Assembly: GCF_009905375.1 (NCBI RefSeq)
Contig: NC_133649.1
Coordinates: 240,358,198-240,422,197, forward strand
DNA: 64,000 nucleotides
Source of the DNA: Apium graveolens
Taxonomy: Eukaryota; Streptophyta; Magnoliopsida; Apiales; Apiaceae
Direction: 5' to 3'
Of this stretch, positions 1-10,492 are shown in pieces. The notes beneath the pieces were generated by a model. It worked only from the letters and a program-made list of their open reading frames with translations. It was not told where the DNA came from and did not search any database. Within the stretch, counting starts at the first letter, position 1; every line of letters begins with the position of its first letter. A program made the translations under genes and the position numbers.

Positions 1-1189
1 CGTAGAAGGGGGGTTGAATACGATACCTACAATCTTTTTCGATTCGTTTCAAGTTCTTCATTAAAAGTACGGAATCAAAAACAACACAAAACCAATTCAA
101 GGAATATATTATTTTATTAATATAAATCTTGAGGTTGCTACAATCTAATCAAAGTATTGATTAGCTTCAATAAATTCAGCAGCATAACATTCTGTTTACA
201 AGAATAATAAATGTGAAGCTTTAATGGAGCTCTCGTAAACTTTCTGTGTTTACTGAAGAAGATAACTGTTTTAATGAATTACATTCAATTGTTGCTTTGT
301 AGACTTTCAAAATTTAATGGATAGGTGGCCAATTATTATCCACACAATTCATTAATTTTGCTGCAATTTAATCGGTGAATCAACATCTCTGTGGTGACAT
401 CTCTATGGCGACAAGCCTTCTCTGTGTATCCTCTGTGGCGACATCTCTATGGCGACAAGGCTTCTCTGTGTATCCTCTGTGGTGACAGCTCTGTGGCGAC
501 ATAGTTGTCTTGTTTTCTGTGGTGACAAACTCTGTGGCGACATGCTTCTGTGGCGACAATTACTCTCCTGTGGCGACAACCTCTATGGCGACAGTTGCCT
601 TGAGTAATTGTTCCAACACCTTTGTGGTTACATCTCCTGTGGTGACAGGGGTGCCTTGATACCATTTCTCTGTGGTTACATCTCCTGTGGCGACAGGTAG
701 AGAGCTGTCTTTTACTTAGAATATTTTTGGCTCTTTGTCAAACCATTCTTCAATGTATCAATCACTTTTCTTCTATTAATTGAATCAAAATACTTTCTTG
801 AATGCTGATGTTTGGTGCACTGGTCTGGTTCACAAATACCTAGTACTGAGAGAATCCTGATTCAATTTGTCTTGTGTTTCTGAGTTGATACATACTGATG
901 TTGATCCATTGCTTCTTTCACTGAACCCTTGATCTTGTAATACTCAAAGTCAATACATGCAACTGATACTTAAAGCCCCTTGATGTCTTATTGTTCATGG
1001 CTGCTTGAACTTCTTCCCATGATCTGTAGGAGGACCTAACGAATCAATCACATCATTTGGTTCTTTGTGTTTATCCTGTCTTCATCTGAAGGGTTCCTGT
1101 GCTTCACAGTTTAATAATGTTTATCTGTTTCTGTTTTCATGTTGAGTTATAAGTCCTCGATTACATCTTACATTACATTATGCTTTACA
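1..1189 (-). repeat. SIRE-a 3' LTR (left copy, outer tip missing)
   Basis: The sequence from base 1 aligns with 24148 onward, and both copies end in ATGCTTTACA, at 1189 and 25334. Read on the minus strand the LTR opens with TGTAAAGC. The copy here lacks the ~17 bases corresponding to 24131-24147 because the window starts inside it. About 50 differences are visible by eye over the shared length, plus an 18-base gap in the repeat block. No ORF inside it is believable; those present come from the short CTGTGGCGACA repeats. Confidence 0.92.
383..700. repeat. CTGTGGCGACA short-repeat block in SIRE-a 3' LTR
   Basis: Many imperfect copies of CTCTGTGGCGACA, with variants such as CTATGGCGACA and CTGTGGTGACA, are spaced by 10-30 bases. 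The same block lies in the other LTR (about 24532-24832). Related copies lie in the internal spacer on both sides of the Athila insertion. The block encodes spurious Cys/Arg/His-rich ORFs, which I do not call as genes. Confidence 0.85.
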
Positions 1190-1202
1190 ATCTCCCCCTA
1201 TT
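1190..1202 (-). other. SIRE-a polypurine tract
   Basis: Read on the minus strand, AATAGGGGGAGAT sits directly against the TGTAAAGC start of the 3' LTR. This is the expected primer site for plus-strand DNA synthesis and supports the minus-strand orientation. Confidence 0.85.
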
Positions 1203-1372
1203 TGATTGTTAGAGTTCGACAAGCAAATCCTTAAGGATAACTCAACTGATAAAAAGAAAAAGTATGAACTGTAAAACAGATAAAGATATTAAATACATTC
1301 TTGATTACATATTCATTTCCAGATTTCTTAAGATACAAATTACAAAGAAGTGTTCCTCTAGTCTGAACATAT

Positions 1373-1783
1373 TCAATTTTTCTTCTTTGTCTTTATCTTC
1401 TTCTGCTTCCTGCTTCCTTCTTCTTCTTGAGGCTGAACGGATTTTCTCTTAGAGACTTTCTTCTTAGGAGGAGATTCCTTCAGCTCATTCAATCTAGCTT
1501 GAACACAATCACGAGCTTCTATTTCAAGTGCATTGATTGGAGGTGGATTGTTTAGCTCATGAAGCATTATCTCAAGATACTTGACTTTAGAACATTTATG
1601 AACCAGATCAAACAATAGAGAGGACATTCTGGACATTACGAAGACTGTTATCCTTTTTGGATGTCCTCTTACTCTTCTAGTTTCATTGATCGACTCTTCT
1701 TCCATTACATCATCAAGAATCTTTATGATAGGGATCAGAGCAACCATGTCATCTTTACAAGTAGATAGTTTAACATTCGTCAA
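1373..1783 (-). pseudogene. SIRE-a extra 3' ORF region, C-terminal lysine-rich segment
   Basis: About 130 codons lie between the longer segment above (1780-2808, different frame) and the 3' LTR. The end is strongly basic, with repeated Lys-Lys-Lys clusters (KKKVSKRK, KQKKIKTKKK), and has no membrane segment. It has no recognisable catalytic motif. Its frame differs from the preceding segment, so a frameshift near 1780 probably separates parts of one original ORF. The apparent TTG start is an artefact of the break. It lies where SIRE-type elements carry an envelope-like ORF, but nothing here proves an envelope function. Confidence 0.6.
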
Positions 1784-2808
1784 GCTTGCTGAATTGAGCT
1801 TGATTCACTTGTCCTGAAGTCTTTGATTCTGATTCTGCATTTGTTGATTCTAAAGACTAACTCTCCTTCACTGTCAATGCTGATTATGGGTTCATTGTCT
1901 TTGAAAAGATTAATTTTTGCTTCTCCATTAATGAACACCATCTCATGATATTCTCTTCTGATTTCCCTCATATCCTTCTCCGTGTCTCTGATCATCTTGT
2001 CATTGAGCCTATAAGCGTATAGAACTTCAGCAGCTTTGACATCTGCTTCAGATCTCTTGACACCTGGAGTTGTTAGCTTAGCTCTTTTGCTCCTTAGTTG
2101 ACTTTCCAGAAAGGTAAGTTGTAGATACCAAATGCTTCTTATGTGTTGGTCAGACATGGTGATATTCTGCAATCTACCACCCGCAACAAGTTTGATCACA
2201 AATGGATACATAAATGCTTGAGGAGATACATCCATCATCATTCTCCAAAGTCTGTCTCTGAAGTATTCATTTTCATTCGATTTCAACCATGTGATCTTTG
2301 AGGCTAAGACAAACAGTTCAACAATGTTCAACTTATTCAGTACACTAGTAGACACTTTCATCTGTAGACCATCTCTGTGATTGATAGTGATCTTCCATCC
2401 ATTCTTCAGAATGTTCACAGTAGTTCCAGTAATTACTTTTTTGAACTGATCATAGAACTCATGGATGTTTATATATGTCTCTCTATAGTGCTCCACAGTT
2501 CTCAACAGATTAGAGTTTCCAGGGTCTGAATAGTGATATGTTTTTGGTTTATCCATTTTCTTCTTTATTTCTTCCCATTTACTTCCTTTTCTGTTAGCTC
2601 GAAGATAAGCTTCTATCTCCTCTCTATTCATTTTTCTTTGAATAGCTCTTTGAATTCTTGCTTTGGATCTTTCTATTTCTTCTTGAATTTCAAAATAAGA
2701 GCGATTAATTTTCTCTGTGATTCCATAGGATACACAGTCATCTGAGAAAGCATCTTCGTCTTCAAATTCTTCATCCTCTGTGATGATTATTCTTTCTTCC
2801 GTAACCAC
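1780..2808 (-). pseudogene. SIRE-a extra 3' ORF region, helical middle segment
   Basis: A 342-codon open segment opens with an acidic stretch and then has long charged helices (about residues 40-75 and 265-300) likely to form coiled coil. I do not recognise a catalytic motif or signal peptide. The first codon is GTG and coding continues upstream in the same frame through 2809-3341, so this is an internal part of a longer ORF. Known SIRE elements have an envelope-like or coiled-coil protein in this position. Function is unknown. Confidence 0.6.
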
Positions 2809-3341
2809 TTTTTCAAATCTTGGCTCACACCCTATCGGAACATCACTTTCATCTATTTCACCTTCTTCTAGTTCTTCTTCAAAAAATAAGGGTGTCGGAG
2901 CATATATCTGAGATAACAGATTTCTCTGAGTTGTAATAATTCTGCTCAGATGCCCTGATTGCTCCCCCTAAGATGTTGCGCTTTCACTAGAGAATCTTTC
3001 CTTTAGGAGCACCCTTTCATCAATTCTCTCCTCTAACTCTTCCTTCATCTCTACTTCAAATTCATCATACGTACCAATGGTCTGAAAGGCATCTTGAAGT
3101 AGATTAACAGCAGTGTCCACTTTTTCTTATTCTACTACCGTTTTCTCCCCCTCAGTTGGGTTATCCTTCAGAGCTGGTATTGATTGAGCATGTAAGGTCG
3201 AGACAGGGATCTCAAGAGAAGCAGGTAGTTGCTTGCTAACTGAGGTATTTTCCCCAGTACTGGAAAAAGCTGCTTCAGATGAAACCGGGATCGGCGCTTG
3301 GTTGCTAACTGAGATCTTTGGCTCAATGTTGGCAGTTGCTT
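2809..3341 (-). pseudogene. SIRE-a extra 3' ORF region, linking segment with two in-frame stops
   Basis: On the minus strand this stretch reads as protein in the same frame as 1780-2808, apart from two internal stops. The decoded protein is rich in Ser, Thr, Pro and acidic residues, ending in a Glu-rich run just before 2808. It has no ORF of its own but joins the flanking segments, which argues for one long ancestral reading frame. Confidence 0.5.
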
Positions 3342-4144
3342 TTACTTTTCCTGTATGAGAGAGATATCGCTCAACGAAATCCCGAAAACTGGCGAATGCT
3401 GCTTGTTGATGTTCAAGTTGATCGGAAAGACCAGCGATCTGATGATCTCTGAGAGATAGTTTTGTCTGAAAGTGTTGACCTTAGGAGCCAGCTGTTCTTT
3501 GAGATAGCTGTCTTTGAATGCTAGCTGCTCTTTGAGATAATCTTTAGTGACGTAGTTTGATAGATCTATAGGTGTAGTTTGGATGGTAGGTGTCTCACAG
3601 GCTTCTCGCAGTGTATCGCTCAGCACTCTATCACTCAGTTTAGGGTCATGTGTTTTGCTCGTTCTCACAAGTTCACTCCTCTCAAAGCTCCAAGTTCCAA
3701 GTGTACCTACAGAAGACACTTGAGCCATCCTTATGGAGGTCAGCAGTGGTGCAATGGGAGTTCGCAATTCCATATCCTTGTCTGAGACAAGTTGCCTATC
3801 ATTAGGAGATGATTCATCCAGAGTTTGAATCTCTGGGGGGAGCACTGGGGCCTTCATATCTGGCATCTGATCCCCAGCTTCCCCTTGTATCTGTGAAGTA
3901 CATTCCCCTTAGGCTCACCAGTTAAATCTGGTTCATCGCCAATGGGTTGCCGATCCGCACCTACGTCGGATCCACTATCCGCAGATGCATCCAGGTTTAT
4001 TAATCCTGGGGAGGTAAGTGTTGTGCTAGATTTGGAAGCGATTACAACGCTCTCTCCTAACACCTGTGAAGGCAGTTGATCCATTGAAGGACCTTGAACA
4101 TGATATTCTAACCGTAAAATGGTTGAATTCCCTGTTACCGTCAA
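3342..4144 (-). pseudogene. SIRE-a extra 3' ORF region, low-complexity segment with frameshift
   Basis: Two overlapping open pieces, 3854-4144 and 3342-3866, lie in different frames and meet near 3890, where one base has been gained or lost. The first piece is in the same frame as the two segments upstream (4178-4999 and 5069-5764). The protein is Ser/Thr/Pro-rich, and the second half has a short near-repeat (KDYLKEQLAFKDSYLKEQLA) suggesting an amphipathic helix. No domain recognised. Confidence 0.55.
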
Positions 4145-4177
4145 TACTTCCTCACCAAATAGTACTCTTCTAATTGA

Positions 4178-4999
4178 CTAATTTAAAGCTTCAAGAGCTT
4201 GGATATTGGATGAGGTGTTTGACTCGTTACAGCATGTCGTGGCTGACGGGTGAATTTCAATATACCTACCTTGTTGAGAATATATATCTAGTAACTGTGT
4301 AGTTGCCTTTTTAGCCAGAGAATCCTTTTGAGAAGATACCTGGAGGTTTGTAGTTGTCTCAGGATGTTCACTACTTTGCTTCATAGGAGACAGAGTTGCG
4401 GGTTCACTCAAAGTACCTTCCTTATTTGCTGCATCTAGTGCAGTTTCTCCCTCTATTTGCATAGGTTCCTTATACTCCAGGGTTTGAGCTAGGAGAGATG
4501 ATGGTGTTTGGTGTGGCTCTAGAGGGTGGTTATGAATTTGTGGCATGCCAAATTCACTCCCTAGCCTATCAACTTGTTCAACAAGTATTTGTGTGTGCTG
4601 AGAATTAAGGTGTAATTGATCTATGCTAATGAAATCAGAGCATGCTTTAAAAGTACAACTCATAGAAGAAGTACCCATACCTGAGAAGACTGGTCTATAG
4701 ACAGAGGTATTAGAATGAGTAGACTCGGCAGCTTGATATGGTGGACTAGCAGCTTTAGGTTGAGGTTGAGGAGAATCTTCAGGTTCAGCTTGTTTTTCTT
4801 GTTCAACTTCAGCCTCTACTTGGTCACCATGCTCAGAAATAGATTGATTTGCTTCTGCATTCACATTTTCTTCAGGTTCATGATCAATGTTTTCCTGTGG
4901 TTCATTTTCAGCTTGAGGTTCATCTGCAGCTATAGATGCATCTTCAGCTTCTTCTTCTTCTTCATATTGAGCATTGATAGTGGCAAAGGCATCTATCAT
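4178..4999 (-). pseudogene. SIRE-a extra 3' ORF region, acidic Glu/Gln-rich segment
   Basis: A 273-codon piece is in frame with both neighbours and bounded by single in-frame stops (at 5069-5071 above and 4178-4180 below). The first ~90 residues are strongly acidic (Glu, Asp, Ala, Gln), and the rest is Ser/Thr/Gln-rich. It looks like a disordered linker following the folded N-terminal domain at 5069-5764. No enzyme motif. Confidence 0.55.
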
Positions 5000-5068
5000 G
5001 TGGTCTGTTAGGAAAGCAACCTCTGAGTTTGGATAGTTCCCTTTCTTATATAGCTTTGTTACTACGAG

Positions 5069-5764
5069 TTAAGACAGGATAGGAGGATCTTGCATTAAGT
5101 CACTGTGAGTGGATGTCTTTGGGGCTTCTGACAGTTTTCTATTTAGCACTATCTGAAGAAACCTTGCATATAGGATAAAGTTCTGATGATTTGATTGGTT
5201 CTCCAAAATGTGCTCCATGAATAACCTCCCAAAGTTGATGCAAAGATTATTCACGACAGCAACCCCAACAACTTGATTGAAAATAGTGAGTCCATGAAAT
5301 CCAGCTGTCTTGGGAGACAAGAAATGAGACAATATATTAAATAATAGATTCCATTCCTTCAGAAGATGACTTTTGTTGAAGTGCCTTGGTAAATCATCAT
5401 TCGCTGTCATTGTGCTCCTTATTGCTCTGAAGAAGCTGAGTAGTTCCCAATCTTCTGGAGTGTCATCAAAGTTATCTCGACGTAACTGAAGATGTTCATT
5501 GTAATCATCCTCTATAATTCTGATGGTATCATCATCAATGTCAAAAGAAAAATCTAATTTTTCATCTTCTGAAGAGTTTATAGCTGTTGTGTGTACATGC
5601 CTGAGAAGCTCAACATTCAATTTCATATTAGTCGTTAATGCGAAGCGCACAATTGATTGTTCATTTAAAAAACGGATCCAAGTTTCAAAATGTACCATTT
5701 TCACGGGATCACGTTCAATAATAGACACAAAATTTGTTTTTGGAATCAGAATATTATTCGCCAT
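5069..5764 (-). pseudogene. SIRE-a extra 3' ORF, N-terminal folded domain
   Basis: It starts at a real ATG (5764) and runs 231 codons to an in-frame stop, after which the same frame stays open into 4999. The protein is mixed alpha/beta in composition, with an aromatic-rich N-terminus, an acidic loop near residue 75 and hydrophobic helices near 130-175. I see no signal peptide or clear membrane span. Position (after pol, before the 3' LTR, same strand) is that of the SIRE envelope-like ORF, but the membrane features that would justify that name are not visible. Confidence 0.6.
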
Positions 5765-6248
5765 TCAAATAAAATGAGAATAAAGTTTAGATTTAAAACA
5801 AATTAAATTGAGCACTTCGAATTATTAAGAGAAATAAATAGACTCTACTTAAACACACTTTAATACTAAAGGATTAACCAAACAATGCCTTATGAAAAAT
5901 TAGATTACTAATCAAATCAATTAAAACTGCCAAAAAAAGCCTTAAACACACAAAATCAAGTGCAAATCGATTTCAACAATTAACATGTGGAATTTGTTGA
6001 AACTGGTCTTAAAATGATCCTTGTGTAATGGGCTTTCAGAATCTATAAAAATTATAAATTTTAGCAGAGTTCTATTACTGATATGATCAAAGCAAAAAAT
6101 TTTCCTTTCCTGTGATTTATGCTGTTGTGTGTATATGAATGAAAAAAATGAGTGTATGTATATATACTCGCAGCACAAATAACAAATGCACATGCACTAA
6201 GTGATGTGTGGCGACATCTCTCTGTGGCGACATTTCTCTGTGGCGACC
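5765..6248 (-). other. SIRE-a spacer left of the Athila insertion
   Basis: AT-rich noncoding DNA upstream of the extra ORF. From about 6208 it contains three copies of CTCTGTGGCGACA, continuing the array that resumes at 17461. The last five bases, CGACC (6244-6248), are the left target-site duplication of Athila. No gene seen. Confidence 0.7.
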
Positions 6249-7681
6249 TGTTAGGGCGAAAACACGCACTAATATTCACGCAAGTATACACGTTCGCAAG
6301 TAATATAGAATACTTTCTAGTTCATTCCCTCAGAGACTCAGACTAAATTATTGTCTAATTAAACTCACTCACCAATGTATGATTACTTCTCAATGTTAAG
6401 ATAATAACACTTAAAATTGTTGATTAAATATTAACTATAATTAACTACTCAATTAACCACTTAACTAACACTTCAATTTATCAATAATAAAACACTCATG
6501 AGATCACAACTTCATTATTACTTCCTTCTATAGCCATTGTTATTACCTTTAGCATGTGACAGTGATGACATTAATCGAATAACACGAAACTGATAAAAGC
6601 CAACTTTCATTGTACTAATACCATTCTACCAAGCATCCACAATTAAGATAGAAGTTGAATAGTCATCAATTATGTTGAGTTCCTATATGTCTACAGAAAT
6701 TGACAACACAACGATTTAAGCACAAGTTATCCCTTTTGATTACATAGGGCAAATAAAACTGTTAGAGTTACCCACTAATCATGCACAACGTACATGAACC
6801 TATGCTAGCATGGCAAGTTCTAAATCTCAAGATCCACCGTCGCTTCACAAGAGATTAACACCCTATCTTATATGTTCGCGACGCACATAAGACGAATACG
6901 CACAACCAATACTAGATATCATGCAATCATCACACACTAAAGTATTAAGCAATTAACTAAAGAATTCCATAATAAATCCGTTGTAACTCCATGATCACGA
7001 TTAGCCCATAATAGAACTTATCGCCATCATGGGTTCATATGAAATCATGACAAACAACACAAGAAAATAATAACTACACTAATTATATTAAAACAGAGTA
7101 CGTCACAAGAGTAAATAAGTCAAAGCAAGAAAACTAGCATCCAACGAAACAAGAATCACAAGAATATATGCTTCCTCTTCGTTGCGGTGTGCTAAATCGG
7201 TCTTCTTCCTTATCTCCTTCGCTTCTTACGTAAAACACAATCTAAAACATAATCCCCTTAATACTCTCTGTGAAAACGTCTCAAATCTACCTATATAATA
7301 GTCCCATAAAACTCAGATTATATAGAAGTTGGAAGCCACACAGAAGTAGAAGTCTAAAATAATTCAGCTTTTTCCCCGACCTTGCGCGGCCGCTCAGCAT
7401 ATCTGCGCGGGCGCGCAGGCTGCTGCGCGGGCGCGCAGGACCCTACTGGAAAAATTCCAAGCTTGCTCCGTTTCTTTGCCGTAATCTGCCCATTCCTTTC
7501 CTCTCGCAATGGTGAACACATGCCAAGGCTTATTCTTGTTGATTCCTCCCCCGAAATGCAACTAATACCCTGAAATGCATAAACACTAGAAAAATACATC
7601 AAATACACAAAATACTTGATTTCAAGACACCAATTTAAGCCATTTTAAGACGTTCTAAGTGGTATAAAATGCCACTTATCA
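6249..7681 (-). repeat. Athila 3' LTR (left copy)
   Basis: 1433 bp, beginning TGTTAGGGCG and ending CACTTATCA. It is about 99% identical to 15999-17460 apart from two gaps: one of 7 bp near 7140 and one of about 22 bp in the GC-rich block near 7420. That block carries a NotI-type GCGGCCGC at 7386-7393 and the motif GCGCGGGCGCGCAG twice, in otherwise AT-rich DNA. Confidence 0.96.
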
Positions 7682-7695
7682 CACCCCCAAACTTA
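7682..7695 (-). other. Athila polypurine tract
   Basis: Read on the minus strand, TTAAGTTTGGGGGTG abuts the 3' LTR start. A closely similar motif, TTTAGTTTGGGGGTGG, occurs about 1.1 kb upstream at 8759-8774. Confidence 0.85.
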
Positions 7696-8824
7696 AATCG
7701 ATGCTTGTCCTCAAGCGTCACAGACTCAAAAACAAATAAAAATATGCATGAATACAATCTATATGAAAATGCAACGATCCCCCTTACTACAATTAACCAA
7801 CCAAATTGTCACATCTCAACGAATGCAGTTAGACAACTAAAGATCAATAAACTCATGCAACCGGACATACAGCCAGAAATGTGGTGTGTGCAAATGCTTA
7901 ACAGATATGCTTCGGAACTAGACCAATTACTATGACTAGACTATCCTCAAGGCAATCCTACGATTATACAAAGAATAAAAATTCTAGGCACAAAGTGATA
8001 TACAACACTACAAGAACTCTGGAGCTTACTACGGAATCGTGCTTTTTATTTACAACTCAAATGCTTATTTGACCGTGCAATGAGTGAGGTCCACAAAAGA
8101 CTTATACAATGGTATCCATGTAACGAGCGTTAGGTTAGCGGATCCCAGACTCTAAAAGCCTTAGGTCACTAGGCACAAAGTCCCCTAAGAACTTAATAAC
8201 TCGAATACCAAAGAGCCCACTCTTGATCAATTATGCAAAAAATATATATATTTTTTTATAACTTCTGAGCAAGTGCGTTTCGCTCCATCTTACTCAACCC
8301 TAGACTACTCGCAACATAAGCGAGCCGACTACTAGCCATTTGACGCCTAGCCACAACTAGCAACAACTTCCATATTTTTTTTCTCCAAAAATTTTTCTTT
8401 TCATGTTTTTATCACTAAGAACCTATAATCGAATTCTAAGCATAATAAATAGATTGACCTTGAAAACAACCAAATCATAACAACAATCTAGCCCTTACGC
8501 ATTCTTTAAGACTTAGTGGACTTACAATTGTTTCTAGCATGCATATCAACCTACACAACTTAATATCACTTTAATGCTATCACTACACTCGCATCAATAT
8601 CACAATTCAGTCGATAAATCATTGCAAAAGGGATCATAGTAAATGCATGAGCTACATGACATTCATAAAAAAAACTATATGGCATAAATTATGCAACTAT
8701 ATGAACTAAACTATCATGAATATGCAACTAAATGACACACACACAATATTCCTTAACTACCACCCCCAAACTAAAAATCTTCACTGTCCTCAGTGAAAGT
8801 AGTAGAAAGGAACACAGGGTATAC
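7696..8824 (-). other. Athila 3' untranslated region
   Basis: About 1.1 kb of AT-rich DNA between the post-integrase ORF and the polypurine tract. I see no coding potential. At 8759-8774 there is a second polypurine-like motif next to a short inverted repeat (TTCACTGTCCTCAGTGAA). Confidence 0.6.
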
Positions 8825-9997
8825 CTACTCGGAGTCATCATCATCATCACCCTCAGTGGGTGGAGTATCAGACGGTGGGTATGCAGAGTCCTCACCAAAA
8901 ACTGGCCACTGGATATCAGCTCCAAGGCCTCGAAAAGCAGTCCCTAACGCCAGGGTGAGCTCCTGAGCAAACCTGCTCTGCGTCTCATACATGGCATCCA
9001 TCCGCCGTGAAAGCCTCCTATACTGGGCATCACCCATCCCAGCACCCTCCTGAGCTCTCGACGAACCAGCCTCACCACGCCCTGGCCTAGCCATAGTAGC
9101 ACCTCGTGCTGGACGCCCTCCTGGAAGATGATAACCCAGCCCATGCTCCTCAGGCTCACCACCGGTCCACTCCTGCATCCCATTCAGAGTGTTAGAATCT
9201 ATCAGAGCTGCTGGCAACTGCAACTGCTCATGAGCCGGCCAGTTCACTCCCACTGCTCGGCATAGCTTCGTAACCGTGGATGCATAAGGGATGTTCATAT
9301 GCTTTGCTCCCCTCAAAAACTTCAGAATTCCTTGGTAGATAAACTCACCAAGGTCCACATAGTATTCCTCATTCAGAATTCCCCACAACAGCTGTGCTCT
9401 CTCAACTGTGACCTCGTGTGCATGTGAAGAAGGCAAAATATTAGCACATATAAATGCATTCCATGCACGGGCATACCTGTTCATGGCGATCGCCGGAAAG
9501 TGACGATACTCATTATTGGCTGGACTGCGGTTCCAAACTGTGCCCGGTCGACAGAGAGTCGCATAAATCAAATCCAAGTCAATATCCTCAGCAGTCTTTT
9601 CATTCCAGTTCTCCTCCTCGGGCTTCCTCTCTCGCTGTCCAATCACACGGCGAATCGCCGCAGGATGATAATCAACCGTCAGCCCACGGACTACAGAAAA
9701 CCCATTCTTTTCAACCTTCGCGTTCGCGTAGAACTCGTGAACAACGCTCATCGGTACTGCTTCGGGCGACTCACAAAAAGCTATCCACCCCTTCTCTGCA
9801 ATCATGGGCAACAACTCACCATCCCTCCCTGATGGTAAAAACCCCCTCTCCTTCAGAATCGGCTTCCCCAACAGCCTAGTGTACTCCTCCTCCGCAGCTC
9901 TGTCAGTTAACCGAGGCCTTGCAGCAGTGCCCCTCGATGAATCAGCAGGAGGAACTGTGCTGCTGCTGTCAATAGTGCGTGCTCTCTTGGGTGCCAT
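8825..9997 (-). CDS. Athila ORF downstream of integrase ('putative plant transposon protein')
   Basis: An intact 390-codon ORF starts at ATG 9997. A basic, Ser-rich N-terminus (to ~40) is followed by a folded region (~45-270) with motifs such as GLTVDYHPAAIRRVIG and WNAFICANILPSSH. It ends in a Gly/Arg-rich linker and an acidic tail of consecutive Asp residues. This resembles the plant-specific family usually annotated 'putative plant transposon protein' (I believe Pfam PF20167), common after integrase in Athila elements. It is sometimes called envelope-like, but I see neither signal peptide nor membrane span. It is the only undamaged ORF in this element. A spliced mRNA is likely, since it lies ~500 bp beyond integrase. 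Confidence 0.8.
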   Translation of the reverse strand: MAPKRARTIDSSSTVPPADSSRGTAARPRLTDRAAEEEYTRLLGKPILKERGFLPSGRDGELLPMIAEKGWIAFCESPEAVPMSVVHEFYANAKVEKNGFSVVRGLTVDYHPAAIRRVIGQRERKPEEENWNEKTAEDIDLDLIYATLCRPGTVWNRSPANNEYRHFPAIAMNRYARAWNAFICANILPSSHAHEVTVERAQLLWGILNEEYYVDLGEFIYQGILKFLRGAKHMNIPYASTVTKLCRAVGVNWPAHEQLQLPAALIDSNTLNGMQEWTGGEPEEHGLGYHLPGGRPARGATMARPGRGEAGSSRAQEGAGMGDAQYRRLSRRMDAMYETQSRFAQELTLALGTAFRGLGADIQWPVFGEDSAYPPSDTPPTEGDDDDDSE

Positions 9998-10492
9998 TGA
10001 TTCGTGAATAGAAGTGTGTAAGAACTGATTTTTGATGTTTGTGAGAGGGTTTAAGTGTAGGAAGTTTTGTGGGAGATATGTAGGATAGGTGTATGTATAT
10101 ATAGGGTGTGGATTAGATTAGGGTTTGGGAATTAAGGGCTAAAATGATGGGGTAGTGGGAACAATTCATGGGTTTATGGGCTAAAACTGTTTTTGTGTTT
10201 TTGTTTATTTATTTTTTTTTTTCTGAACTGTAAAAAAATTTTCTGGAACTCGACCCCTGCGCGGCCGCTCAGCATTTCTGCGCGGGCGCGCAGCAAGCTG
10301 CGCGGCCGCTCAGCATAGCTGCGCGGGCGCGCAGAGGGTCTCTGGAATTTTTTTTTTCAGCCCCTATTTTCTGATTTTTTTTGTGTTTTTGGATAGGTTA
10401 TTAACTTCTAAGGGTTCCTGTAACAACAATTCATGGGTTGCCTCCCACGCAGCGCTTCTTTTTCGTCATTAGCTTGATGTTCCGTACCTTTC
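9998..10492 (-). other. Athila spacer between integrase and the downstream ORF, with GC-rich modules
   Basis: A noncoding stretch holds two tandem copies of TGCGCGGCCGCTCAGCAT followed by CTGCGCGGGCGCGCAG (10258-10335). These are the same modules found in the Athila LTRs. Two NotI-type sites lie at 10261-10268 and 10302-10309. Near 10436-10460 is a GCGCTGCGTGGGAGGCAACC block just after integrase. Confidence 0.8.

Noticed and set aside
447..665. Cys/His/Arg-rich ORF in the SIRE-a LTR
   Set aside because: It is the translation of the CTGTGGCGACA repeat block, changes with repeat number in the other LTR, and has no domain.
5069..5764. Calling the SIRE-a 3' ORF a true envelope gene
   Set aside because: No signal peptide, fusion peptide or membrane anchor is visible in any of the segments; position alone is not enough.
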